Under the pieces are notes generated by a model. The model saw nothing but the letters and a program-made list of their open reading frames with translations, was not told where the DNA came from and searched no databases. Shown piece after piece: positions 1 through 5,618 of a stretch of 5,761 nt of DNA (its first letter is position 1; every line of letters begins with the position of its first letter). A program made the position numbers and the translations under genes. The stretch comes from Lachnospiraceae bacterium. Lineage in GTDB: Bacteria > Bacillota > Clostridia > Lachnospirales > Lachnospiraceae. The stretch is taken from the NCBI GenBank assembly GCA_021204285.1, contig JAJPZP010000100.1:1-5761 (forward strand), read 5' to 3'.

Positions 1-779
1 TCCCTGACCAGGCCATAGATAAATTTCTTATTTTCCTTCGTGAGCTGCATCGGGATAGAATTCCATACCATCTGAATGCGTGGAACCGTCTCGATCGGCG
101 CGTGCTTCGAGAAATCATTGGCATAATAGGCCAGAAGCTGTCGCTGTATCTCCTGCACCTCATAGAGATTATCTGTGTCCAGATAAGTGCTGACAACTTC
201 CGGCATTCCGCCAACATAATAATATTTCTTCAGAAGCTCCGCGTACTTCGTGGAAAAAGCTGCGATCAGTTCATAATCGTTATCTTCCAGTAGCGCAGCC
301 AGACGCTCCTCACCTGCCGCCAGAAGAAACTCCCGAAAATTCATGGGATACAGGCTCAGGAAGTCTACCTTTCCCACGGGAAAGGAGGTTCCTTCATGAA
401 GCGCTACACCCAGCAGAGAGCCCGCCGCGATCACCGCGTATTCCGGCGCATTTTCATAAAAATACTTAAGCGCAGTCAAAGCCTTTGGGACTTCCTGGAT
501 TTCGTCAAAGATCAGCAGCGTATTTTCCGCGTCGATCTCCATCCTGCTCTCCACCTTCAACGCCGACAGAATCCTCTGAATGTCAAAATCCATGGAAAAT
601 ACATTCTGCATACGCTCATTGTTGTCGAAGCTGATGTAGACGACATGTTCAAAATACCGCCTGCCAAATTCCTTCATCAGCCATGTTTTTCCCACCTGTC
701 TGGCTCCGCGGATGATCAATGGCTTTCTGTTTTTTTTCTCTTTCCATCTCGCGAGCTGTTTCATAAGCAGCCGTTCCAT
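1..779 (-). CDS. AAA-family ATP-binding protein (AAA_14/DUF4143 type), 3' end outside the window
   Basis: The frame stays open from ATG at 779 to the window edge, giving 259 complete codons. Residues 25-32 (GARQVGKT) are a Walker A P-loop. Residues 88-95 (LLIFDEIQ) are Walker B with its catalytic DE, and AAGSLL at 118-123 resembles the sensor-1 strand of this family. From about residue 205 (QRQLLAYYANDFSKHAP) the sequence looks like the start of the DUF4143 domain. Family members are usually about 400-430 residues, so roughly a third is missing here. The start was chosen because GGAGAAGGGGG sits about 10 bases upstream. An in-frame ATG 15 codons earlier lacks such a site and would fall at the expected transcript start. 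These cytoplasmic ATPases are common, often multicopy, and of undefined cellular role. The gene seems more A+T-rich than udp and the kinase, which fits separate acquisition. It has its own promoter within repeats that abut the broken deoB. Confidence 0.85.
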   Translation of the reverse strand, partial: MERLLMKQLARWKEKKNRKPLIIRGARQVGKTWLMKEFGRRYFEHVVYISFDNNERMQNVFSMDFDIQRILSALKVESRMEIDAENTLLIFDEIQEVPKALTALKYFYENAPEYAVIAAGSLLGVALHEGTSFPVGKVDFLSLYPMNFREFLLAAGEERLAALLEDNDYELIAAFSTKYAELLKKYYYVGGMPEVVSTYLDTDNLYEVQEIQRQLLAYYANDFSKHAPIETVPRIQMVWNSIPMQLTKENKKFIYGLVR

Positions 780-807
780 AAAGCCAAATACCCCCTTCTC
801 CACTATC

Positions 808-824
808 TGTTATACAGGATAACA
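808..824. repeat. Inverted repeat over the ATPase -10 box
   Basis: TGTTAT (808-813) and ATAACA (819-824) form a perfect 6-bp inverted repeat with a 5-base spacer. It covers the -10 box and expected start region of the ATPase promoter. It could be a small operator, or the innermost part of the mobile-element end. Confidence 0.4.
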
Positions 825-844
825 TTTTTCAGGCGGAGTTTCAA
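816..844 (-). promoter_or_regulatory. Promoter of the AAA ATPase gene
   Basis: On the minus strand TTGAAA (844-839) and TATCCT (821-816) are separated by exactly 17 bases. TG one base before the -10 box makes it an extended -10. Transcription would start near 809, leaving a leader of about 30 bases before the ATG at 779. One copy of the 16-bp repeat fills the spacer, and a TGTTAT/ATAACA inverted repeat covers the -10 box, so a DNA-binding protein could control it. Predicted from sequence only. Confidence 0.5.
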
Positions 845-921
845 CGATATATTACATTTTTCAGGCGGATCTTTTCTGAATTGTTACACTTTTCAGGTGG
901 TAACGGCACTGAATCATTGCA
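822..921 (-). mobile_element. Transposon-end-like array of three direct repeats, IS21-like in style, interrupting deoB
   Basis: Three 16-bp direct repeats lie at 822-837, 854-869 and 886-901, exactly 32 bp apart. The first two are identical (acatttttcaggcgga) and the third differs at three positions. Beyond the third, CTGAATCATTGCA (909-921) echoes CTGAATTGTTACA (876-888). The array therefore ends in CA at 921, read as 5'-TG on the minus strand. Good phosphopentomutase coding sequence stops exactly there, at 922. Regularly spaced end repeats and a TG...CA terminus are typical of IS21-type insertion sequences, where they bind transposase. No istA or istB gene is visible; an ATPase gene follows instead. 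It may be a remnant, a rearranged end or an unclassified element. The other end is not in the window. Confidence 0.5.
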
Positions 922-1191
922 GCAGCTCTTTTCGCGAAGCTTCGCGTAATACGCCTGCGGCTGCTCCACGGGTTCTACCTGCTTCAGCGGGCAGAGATTT
1001 GCCATACCCAGCTTTCTCAGATTCGGGATCGCAAAGGTATCCACGGACTCCGAGATATGCCGCAGCGTATTCACGCCCACATCGCCGTAGTCCGCCGAAT
1101 CCGGCATGGCTCCCACGCCGAGAGATTCCATGACCACCACAAATATTCTCCTGTATTTCTCCATCTGAAATGCACCCGCTTTCTTTTCCAT
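841..1191 (-). pseudogene. deoB: Phosphopentomutase, truncated after about 90 codons
   Basis: Phosphopentomutase interconverts (deoxy)ribose-1-phosphate and (deoxy)ribose-5-phosphate, the step after nucleoside phosphorolysis. The first 90 residues carry the family N-terminus: RRIFVVVMESLGVGAMPDS at 14-32, YGDVGVNTL at 35-43, and the SVDTFAIPNLRKLGMANL segment near 49-66. After C90 (codon 924-922) homology stops. The remaining 26 residues are read from repeat DNA and end at a stop at 841-843. Family length is about 390-400, so most of the active site is missing and the product should be inactive. The start is ATG 1191, overlapping the udp stop (TAATG) and suggesting translational coupling. The ATG at 1164 would match the usual family N-terminus better, but neither has a convincing ribosome-binding site. 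Residue 22 is Glu where the family has its first metal-binding Asp (Asp13 of the Bacillus cereus enzyme). The rest of deoB is not seen in this window. Confidence 0.85.
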
Positions 1192-1958
1192 TACAGCCGG
1201 ATCAGTTCCCGCACGGCTTCCACCGCTGTCCGTACCGCCAGATCGGTGTCATGTACCACCGGATTCGGCAATCCCAGCTTCTCCCGCTCCTGATTGGCCA
1301 TCACCAGGAAGACGCTCCCGATCCGCACGCGCAGCGCGCTCGCCGCGACAAACAGCGCTGCGGACTCCATCTCGGAAGCGAGACAGCCCAGGCGCTTCCA
1401 CGCCTCCCACTTATTTAACAGCTCATAGCTCACAGGCTTTGTCTCAGGAGCATGCTGCCCATAAAAAGAGTCCTTGCATTGCACCACGCCCACATGTACC
1501 TGCGCTTCCAGCTTTTTCGCCGCTCTGCAGAGCGCATTGGTAACGTCAAGATCCGCCACTGCCGGAAATTCGATCGGAGCATACTCCCGGCTCGTGCCCT
1601 CCATGCGAATCGCCGCCTGTGCGATCACCAGGTCTCCGCTCTGCACCTCCGGCTGCATTCCCCCGCAGGTACCGACACGCAGAAACGTGTCTGCCCCGCA
1701 GTTCACCAGCTCTTCCAGCGCAATCGCTGCGGAGGGCCCGCCGATTCCCGTCGATGTCACACTGACCTTCACTCCATCCAGTTTTCCCGTGTAGGTGATA
1801 TATTCACGATTATCGGCGATCAGCTGCGGCTCATCAAAATACTGCGCGATCTTCGCGCATCGCTTCGGATCGCCCGGCAGGATCACATAGCGTCCCGCCT
1901 CGCCCTTCGCCACCTGAATATGGTACTGTTTCGTCGGGTCTTCCGAATAATTTTTCAT
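1191..1958 (-). CDS. udp: Uridine phosphorylase
   Basis: This cytoplasmic enzyme splits uridine with phosphate into uracil and ribose-1-phosphate. At 255 residues it has the normal length of the hexameric nucleoside phosphorylase-I family. Visible motifs are ILPGDPKR (26-33) for phosphate binding, NRE with Arg51, STGIGGPS (69-76), FLRVGT (92-97) with the phosphate-binding Arg and Thr, Gln168 at the uracil site, and EMES (196-199), the ribose-binding Glu-Met-Glu. The whole chain aligns by eye with Escherichia coli Udp, including [13 protein letters not shown] 1958 was chosen because AAGGAG lies 7 bases upstream; the GTG just before it at 1961 would be only 4 bases away. The gene begins 27 bases after the kinase gene and its stop overlaps the deoB start, so all three probably share one transcript. 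Arg168 of E. coli Udp has no evident counterpart, but the overall match still favours uridine phosphorylase over purine enzymes. Confidence 0.9.
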   Translation of the reverse strand: MKNYSEDPTKQYHIQVAKGEAGRYVILPGDPKRCAKIAQYFDEPQLIADNREYITYTGKLDGVKVSVTSTGIGGPSAAIALEELVNCGADTFLRVGTCGGMQPEVQSGDLVIAQAAIRMEGTSREYAPIEFPAVADLDVTNALCRAAKKLEAQVHVGVVQCKDSFYGQHAPETKPVSYELLNKWEAWKRLGCLASEMESAALFVAASALRVRIGSVFLVMANQEREKLGLPNPVVHDTDLAVRTAVEAVRELIRL

Positions 1959-1985
1959 CACGTTGCTCCTTCACAAAATAGCCTG

Positions 1986-3455
1986 TCAGCTTTGCTGGTT
2001 CCAATATAAACGGTTCATTTCCTCCTGCAGCTCTGCGTAGAACCGGTGCGTCTCCAGGTTCGGCAGATACTCCCGGGACGGTGCACCGCGGCGAATCCGG
2101 TTAAAGGCCTCCTCCACGTTCGCGTAACAGCCCATGGCGACGGTGGCAACCATCAGCGCGCCGATGGCTGTGCTCTCCGGATTTTCCATCCGCACGACCG
2201 GCTTCCCGTAGATATCGGCCTGCAGCTTGTTAAACACATCATTTTTGGAGAGCCCACCGCTGATCAGGATCTTCTCCAGCTTCACATATTTTCTGAAAGA
2301 ATTCAGATTGTTGCTGATCTCCATACAGATACTCTCGAGCAGCGCTTTGAGCATATCTTCCCGTGAGGTGTTCAGGGTCAGCCCGCTGAACTGTGCAGTG
2401 GCGTCGCTGTTCCAGTCCGGCGTGGAGCGTCCCTGGAAATAGGGAAGCGCCCTGCAGCCGTGGGAACCCGCCGGAATCGTCATAAGAATGTCACTCAGTT
2501 TTCCGTAAAAGTCGTTTTCCTCCCGATAAAAGTTCCGCCTGAACCACTCCATCGCTGAAGTACAGGTCAGCATATTCGCCTCCAGTATATAGGCGCCTGC
2601 GTCTGAAGACGCATTGCAGATCACATCCCAGTCAAGATTCTCCGGGATTTCCTCGCAGGTCGTCAGAAGGAAGCCTCCCGTTCCAAGTGTCAGGGAAACC
2701 TGTCCCTGCTTCACGACGCCCTGGCCAAGCATTCCGCACTGCTGGTCGCCGCCCGCGCTGATGACCGGCGTTCCCTCCGGCAGTCCCGTGAGCTCCGCGA
2801 AGGCCTTCGTCGTGCGCCCCACCATACTGCCCGGCGCTTTCAGTTCGCACAGCTTTTCCCTGTCCACCTCAAAAAGCCTGAGGAGCCTGTCGTCCCATTG
2901 GCAGCTCTTCAGATTCATCAGCAGAGAACGGCTTCCATAGGTGTAATCGGTGCAGAATTCCCCGGTCATGTGATACACCAGATAATCAGGAATCACGATC
3001 AGCTTATATGCTCTCTCATAGAGCTCCGGCTGATTCTGACGGAGCCATTTCATCTTAATACCGGAAAAGACCGGATTGACCCGCGAACCGCAGAGTTCAA
3101 AAATCTCCTGATGATATTCCTCCATCTCATGCGCAAGCGACACGGAGCGCTTATCCTGCCACATCTGCGCGTTTCCAAGATGATTTCCCTCGTGATCCAC
3201 CGGAATCACCGAGGAGCGCTGCGCCGTCAGAGCCACCGCATCGATCTTTTCCCCCGACTGCGCCGCAAACAGAGCGGACTCTCTCACAATCTCTGTCATG
3301 CCGTCCAGAAAATCCAGCGGATTCTGTTCCACCCGGCCATCATCCATCGCAATCACCTGATGCTCCTTCTGTACCGAATGAAGTGTCGTCCCATCCTCCC
3401 GGAACAGGATTCCACGCATACTTGAGGTGCCCACATCCAGAATCAATATATTCAT
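1986..3455 (-). CDS. FGGY-family carbohydrate kinase, substrate uncertain
   Basis: The 489-residue product has the usual length of FGGY sugar kinases, which transfer phosphate from ATP to a sugar or polyol hydroxyl. The N-terminal phosphate-binding motif is DVGTSSMRG (7-15). The C-terminal half holds SAGGDQQCGMLGQG with Asp237 as the likely catalytic base, TLGTGG (256-261), the FGGY signature region FSGLTLNTSREDMLKALLES (356-375), and the adenosine-binding ISGGLSKNDVFNKLQADIYG (398-417). General resemblance is to xylulokinases and AI-2 kinase LsrK; the substrate cannot be read from the sequence. ATG 3455 was chosen because GGAG lies 6 bases upstream and the family motif begins immediately after. 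The frame stays open upstream, with ATGs at 3479 and 3539, but those residues do not look like family sequence. It heads an operon with udp and deoB, so a pentose from nucleoside or pentose catabolism is a plausible substrate. That is inference. Confidence 0.88.
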   Translation of the reverse strand: MNILILDVGTSSMRGILFREDGTTLHSVQKEHQVIAMDDGRVEQNPLDFLDGMTEIVRESALFAAQSGEKIDAVALTAQRSSVIPVDHEGNHLGNAQMWQDKRSVSLAHEMEEYHQEIFELCGSRVNPVFSGIKMKWLRQNQPELYERAYKLIVIPDYLVYHMTGEFCTDYTYGSRSLLMNLKSCQWDDRLLRLFEVDREKLCELKAPGSMVGRTTKAFAELTGLPEGTPVISAGGDQQCGMLGQGVVKQGQVSLTLGTGGFLLTTCEEIPENLDWDVICNASSDAGAYILEANMLTCTSAMEWFRRNFYREENDFYGKLSDILMTIPAGSHGCRALPYFQGRSTPDWNSDATAQFSGLTLNTSREDMLKALLESICMEISNNLNSFRKYVKLEKILISGGLSKNDVFNKLQADIYGKPVVRMENPESTAIGALMVATVAMGCYANVEEAFNRIRRGAPSREYLPNLETHRFYAELQEEMNRLYWNQQS

Positions 3456-3475
3456 TACAATCTCCAATCCGCCGT

Positions 3476-3523
3476 TCATCTGTTGACAGCACATATAGTT
3501 ATGAGGGAGCTGCTTTCTTTCAC
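3476..3523 (-). CDS. Possible 15-residue leader peptide upstream of the kinase
   Basis: A GTG at 3523 is preceded at 6 bases by a strong Shine-Dalgarno sequence, GGAGG (3534-3530). It opens a frame encoding MKESSSLITICAVNR. The TGA stop overlaps, as ATGA, an ATG at 3479 that is in frame with the kinase and lies eight codons before its preferred start. The Shine-Dalgarno lies in the 5' arm of a hairpin. The layout suggests a coupled regulatory leader, but a chance open frame is equally possible, and no homologous peptide is recognised. Confidence 0.22.
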   Translation of the reverse strand: MKESSSLITICAVNR

Positions 3524-3533
3524 GCGCTCCCTC
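3503..3533 (-). promoter_or_regulatory. Leader hairpin that would mask a Shine-Dalgarno sequence
   Basis: GAGGGAGC (3533-3526 on the minus strand) pairs perfectly with GCTCCCTC (3510-3503) around a 15-base loop. The 5' arm includes most of the GGAGG at 3534-3530, so folding would hide that ribosome-binding site. No U-run follows on the minus strand, so it does not look like an intrinsic terminator for the operon. It lies between the predicted transcript start (about 3543) and the kinase start. Confidence 0.45.
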
Positions 3534-3549
3534 CAACATCGTTTTTTTC

Positions 3550-3578
3550 AGTTTAACAAACCGTGATACCGTGGTCAA
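3550..3578 (-). promoter_or_regulatory. Promoter of the kinase-udp-deoB operon
   Basis: On the minus strand TTGACC (3578-3573) and TAAACT (3555-3550) are separated by exactly 17 bases, with TG one base upstream of the -10 box (extended -10). Transcription would start near 3543, giving a leader of about 88 bases. The -35 box adjoins a small GACAG/CTGTC inverted repeat (3579-3594) that overlaps the end of the amidase gene. No terminator is evident between the amidase and this promoter, so read-through is possible. Confidence 0.55.
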
Positions 3579-3592
3579 GACAGAATGCACTG

Positions 3593-4663
3593 TCAGTCAG
3601 CCAAAAACAAATCAATTCCGTCAGCCATACCCTCCGCCATCAGGTACTGATAATCTTCCGATGCCATCTTCAGATCTTCCTCCGCGTTGGTCATGTAGCC
3701 CATCTCTATGATCGTCACCGGCACGCTCGCCCAGTTGATCCCGCTCATCGTGTCCGTCTCCCACACATACTGCTTCTTTGCGCCGGTCTTCGCCACGAAG
3801 CAGTCCAGCACGGCGTCCGACAGCGCGCGACTCTGCGCATAGAGCGCAGCATTGTAAGGATTGGAGGCGGTCTGACAGATCGTCATCACGCCATTCACGC
3901 TCGTATCGGTCGAACCGTTCGCGTGGATGCGGATAAAGGCATCCGCCCCCGCCTCGTTGGCGATCGCCGCACGTTCGCTGTTGCTGAGATTCACATCATT
4001 GTCCGTCCGGCACATGAGGACTTCATAGCCCCGCTCTTTCAGTATTTCTTCCAGCTTCAGCGCCACCTGAAGGTTCAGCTCATATTCCGCAAGCCCGCTG
4101 GCGATACCGGAAGTGCCGCCGGTGACTTTGGCTTTTGTTTCCGCCGCACCCGGCCCGATCGGTTCCTGTTCTGAGTTTCCGCTCCGCTGATGTCCCGCGT
4201 CGATAACGATGAGATAACCGTTCGCTCCGGCAGAAGTCTGCTCTGGCTTCACCTGCAGATATTCACTCGCTACATAACAGACCTGATCGTCAACAACCAC
4301 CGTGCTCCACTCTCCGTCATCCGCCACTCTCTCCACCATCTGGCGGACGCTCAGCACTGTATAAATCTCCGCATCCGTAGAGGGCTCCACGCGCGCATTG
4401 ACCCTCGTCGTAGCGTATACCATCTCAGAGGCGGAAAAATCAATGTTCCCGGACGGAGCCACAGCTTCCTCCTCATCAGCAGCTTCCGCCTCGGAAGTCC
4501 CCGTCTCCCCCTGAGGCTCCTCTTCCGAATCTTCCGTCACCACAGTCTCCTGCTCAGTTGTTTCCGCTGCTGTACCCTGCACGTCATCCACGCTACCGCC
4601 GCAGCCGGACAAAAGTCCCGTGGCCAGCGCCAGTACGGCCCCACATATCACAATCCGCTTCAT
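3593..4663 (-). CDS. Lipoprotein N-acetylmuramoyl-L-alanine amidase (SH3b plus Amidase_3)
   Basis: This zinc amidase cuts the bond between N-acetylmuramic acid and L-alanine in peptidoglycan. The 356-residue product begins with a lipoprotein signal peptide (MKR, then a hydrophobic stretch, lipobox LSGC, Cys21), so it should be anchored outside the membrane. A linker rich in Glu, Asp and Thr (about 22-72) leads to an SH3b wall-binding domain (about 80-140, containing [18 protein letters not shown]). The Amidase_3 domain follows (about 148-354). Likely zinc ligands are His158 (DAGHQ), Glu193 (LAEYEL) and His247 (IRIHANGS), with catalytic Glu320 (IIEMGYMTN); all are present. ATG 4663 was chosen because GAGG lies 9 bases upstream; the ATG at 4672 directly abuts that GAGG and adds only three residues. 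The gene appears monocistronic with its own promoter. A role in wall turnover, daughter-cell separation or spore cortex processing cannot be decided from the sequence. Confidence 0.92.
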   Translation of the reverse strand: MKRIVICGAVLALATGLLSGCGGSVDDVQGTAAETTEQETVVTEDSEEEPQGETGTSEAEAADEEEAVAPSGNIDFSASEMVYATTRVNARVEPSTDAEIYTVLSVRQMVERVADDGEWSTVVVDDQVCYVASEYLQVKPEQTSAGANGYLIVIDAGHQRSGNSEQEPIGPGAAETKAKVTGGTSGIASGLAEYELNLQVALKLEEILKERGYEVLMCRTDNDVNLSNSERAAIANEAGADAFIRIHANGSTDTSVNGVMTICQTASNPYNAALYAQSRALSDAVLDCFVAKTGAKKQYVWETDTMSGINWASVPVTIIEMGYMTNAEEDLKMASEDYQYLMAEGMADGIDLFLAD

Positions 4664-4701
4664 GCTCTTCATCCTCGCGTTTGAAACTGTTACTACTGAG
4701 T

Positions 4702-4730
4702 ATTATAAAACATCCTTCTCCATAAATCCA
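4702..4730 (-). promoter_or_regulatory. Promoter of the amidase gene
   Basis: A perfect TATAAT (4707-4702 on the minus strand) lies about 40 bases before the amidase start. The hexamer 17 bases further upstream is TGGATT (4730-4725), which matches the -35 consensus at only three positions. The start site would be near 4695, with a leader of about 32 bases. Confidence 0.45.
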
Positions 4731-4741
4731 TTCAAAATAAG

Positions 4742-4760
4742 CCGGCCAAATACCGGCCGG
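4742..4760. repeat. GC-rich inverted repeat between the divergent amidase and bioY genes
   Basis: CCGGCC (4742-4747) and GGCCGG (4755-4760) form a perfect 6-bp stem around a 7-base loop. On the minus strand it is followed by CTTATTTTG, so it could act as a weak terminator in that direction, upstream of the amidase promoter. No minus-strand gene feeding into it is visible. It may block antisense transcription or be a protein site. Confidence 0.4.
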
Positions 4761-4796
4761 TCATCCGGAGAAAAAATGGAAATACAAAAATAATGA

Positions 4797-4825
4797 TTGA
4801 CATTTCTGTCTTTTAAATGTAAACT
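4797..4825 (+). promoter_or_regulatory. bioY promoter
   Basis: A perfect TTGACA (4797-4802) is followed after exactly 17 bases by TAAACT (4820-4825). The start site would be near 4832, about 50 bases before the bioY start codon. The -10 box is overlapped by the left arm of the BirA-type operator, so repressor and RNA polymerase should compete. Confidence 0.7.
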
Positions 4826-4850
4826 TCCTTTGTCGGTATGGTTTACATTT
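4815..4850 (+). promoter_or_regulatory. BirA (biotin repressor) operator
   Basis: AAATGTAAAC (4815-4824) and GTTTACATTT (4841-4850) form a perfect 10-bp inverted repeat with a 16-base spacer. Arms of TGTAAAC/GTTTACA with about 14-16 bases between are the known form of sites bound by the bifunctional biotin ligase-repressor BirA. The position over the -10 box and transcript start, directly ahead of a biotin transporter gene, supports repression when biotin is sufficient. The birA gene is not in the window. Confidence 0.8.
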
Positions 4851-4882
4851 TGAAAATGCCGACGGAAGGAGACCTTTTATTT

Positions 4883-5443
4883 ATGGAAAAGAAAGCAACG
4901 GCAAGCGGAATGATCCAGGTTCGTGATATGACCAAAATCGCCATTTTCACTGCACTTCTGTGCATCCTGGCGCCCATGTCCATCCCCATCGGACCGGTTC
5001 CGATTTCCCTGACGACTCTGGTGATCTATCTCTCGCTCTACATCCTCGGCATGAAGAAGGGCACGATCAGCTTCCTGATCTACCTGCTGCTGGGGCTCGT
5101 TGGGCTCCCCGTCTTCTCAGGTTATAGCGGCGGACCGGCAAAACTTTTGGGGCCGCCCGGCGGCTACATCATCGGCTTCCTCTTCATCGCACTGATCGGA
5201 GGCTACGTGATTGATCGCTGGCCGGAGAAATACGCGCTGCACTTCATCGCATATGTCGCCTCGACGGCGCTCTGCTATGCACTCGGCACCGCTTGGTTCG
5301 TCTACCTGATGGACTGCACGATCGCCTACGCGCTTGGCGTCTGTGTATTTCCGTTTATCATCGGCGACCTCTGCAAGATCGCGGTGGCCATGTTCCTCGG
5401 CGTGCAGGTGCGCAGGCAGCTCCGCAGGGCGAACTTGACGTAA
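4883..5443 (+). CDS. bioY: Biotin transporter BioY, substrate-binding (S) component of an ECF transporter
   Basis: BioY is an integral membrane protein that binds biotin and, with the shared ECF ATPases and EcfT, imports it. The 186-residue product has the normal length and about six hydrophobic segments (roughly 17-33, 40-56, 60-76, 93-110, 117-141 and 146-173). The family signature GLVGLPVFSGYSGGPAKLLG followed by PPGGYIIGF spans 71-99. The C-terminal FPFIIGDLCKIAVA (156-169) carries the conserved Asp162 and Lys165 of the last helix. The start is ATG 4883, 11 bases after GGAAGGAG. An in-frame ATG at 4838 lies inside the operator close to the predicted transcript start and is rejected. No bio synthesis genes or ECF module genes adjoin it, so the energising subunits must be encoded elsewhere. 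The BirA-type operator upstream and the terminator downstream make it a single-gene transcription unit. Confidence 0.93.
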   Translation: MEKKATASGMIQVRDMTKIAIFTALLCILAPMSIPIGPVPISLTTLVIYLSLYILGMKKGTISFLIYLLLGLVGLPVFSGYSGGPAKLLGPPGGYIIGFLFIALIGGYVIDRWPEKYALHFIAYVASTALCYALGTAWFVYLMDCTIAYALGVCVFPFIIGDLCKIAVAMFLGVQVRRQLRRANLT

Positions 5444-5503
5444 TTTCGGTGGGAAGTATCCGCCCATGGCTGTCCATATCCATATGGAAATCTGAACACA
5501 GTC

Positions 5504-5537
5504 GGAGGCTGTGCCTGAGAGGCACGGTCTCTTTTTA
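5504..5537 (+). terminator. Intrinsic terminator after bioY
   Basis: GGAGGCTGTGCC (5504-5515) pairs with GGCACGGTCTCT (5521-5532) around a TGAGA loop. This gives a 12-bp stem with three G-U wobbles. TTTTT then runs from 5532 to 5536. The orientation fits bioY, whose stop lies about 60 bases upstream. Confidence 0.85.
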
Positions 5538-5545
5538 TCTTCTGC

Positions 5546-5574
5546 TTGATTTCCATCGGCTGTCTGATTATACT
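5546..5574 (+). promoter_or_regulatory. Promoter of the right-edge gene
   Basis: TTGATT (5546-5551) and TATACT (5569-5574) are separated by exactly 17 bases, directly after the bioY terminator. The start site would be near 5581, giving a leader of about 38 bases before the ATG at 5619. Confidence 0.6.
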
Positions 5575-5618
5575 TGTTTTTGAACAGATTTATGAAATCG
5601 TCGATCAGGACTGACAGC

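Noticed and set aside
822..901. CRISPR-like array
   Set aside because: Only three 16-bp repeats are present with short, partly similar 16-bp spacers and no cas genes. The pattern fits transposon-end or operator repeats better.
396..2009. Long plus-strand open frames opposite udp, deoB and the ATPase
   Set aside because: They are rich in Arg, His, Pro and Ser, show no recognisable domain, and lie antisense to genes with clear family motifs. They are complementary-strand shadows.
3503..3548. Intrinsic terminator on the plus strand: GAGGGAGC/GCTCCCTC stem with a T-run at 3542-3548
   Set aside because: The T-run is eight bases past the stem and there is no plus-strand gene to terminate. On the minus strand, where the genes are, no U-run follows.
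4838..4882. Upstream ATG start for bioY giving a 201-residue protein
   Set aside because: It lies within the operator only a few bases from the predicted transcript start, has no ribosome-binding site, and adds residues not seen in the family. ATG 4883 has a good site.
4826..4882. Riboswitch in the bioY leader
   Set aside because: The leader is only about 50 bases and shows no complex fold. The inverted repeat is a DNA operator over the promoter.
5474..5487. CCATAT/ATATGG palindrome after bioY
   Set aside because: It is short and lies between the bioY stop and its terminator, with no promoter or T-run nearby. Nothing supports a function.
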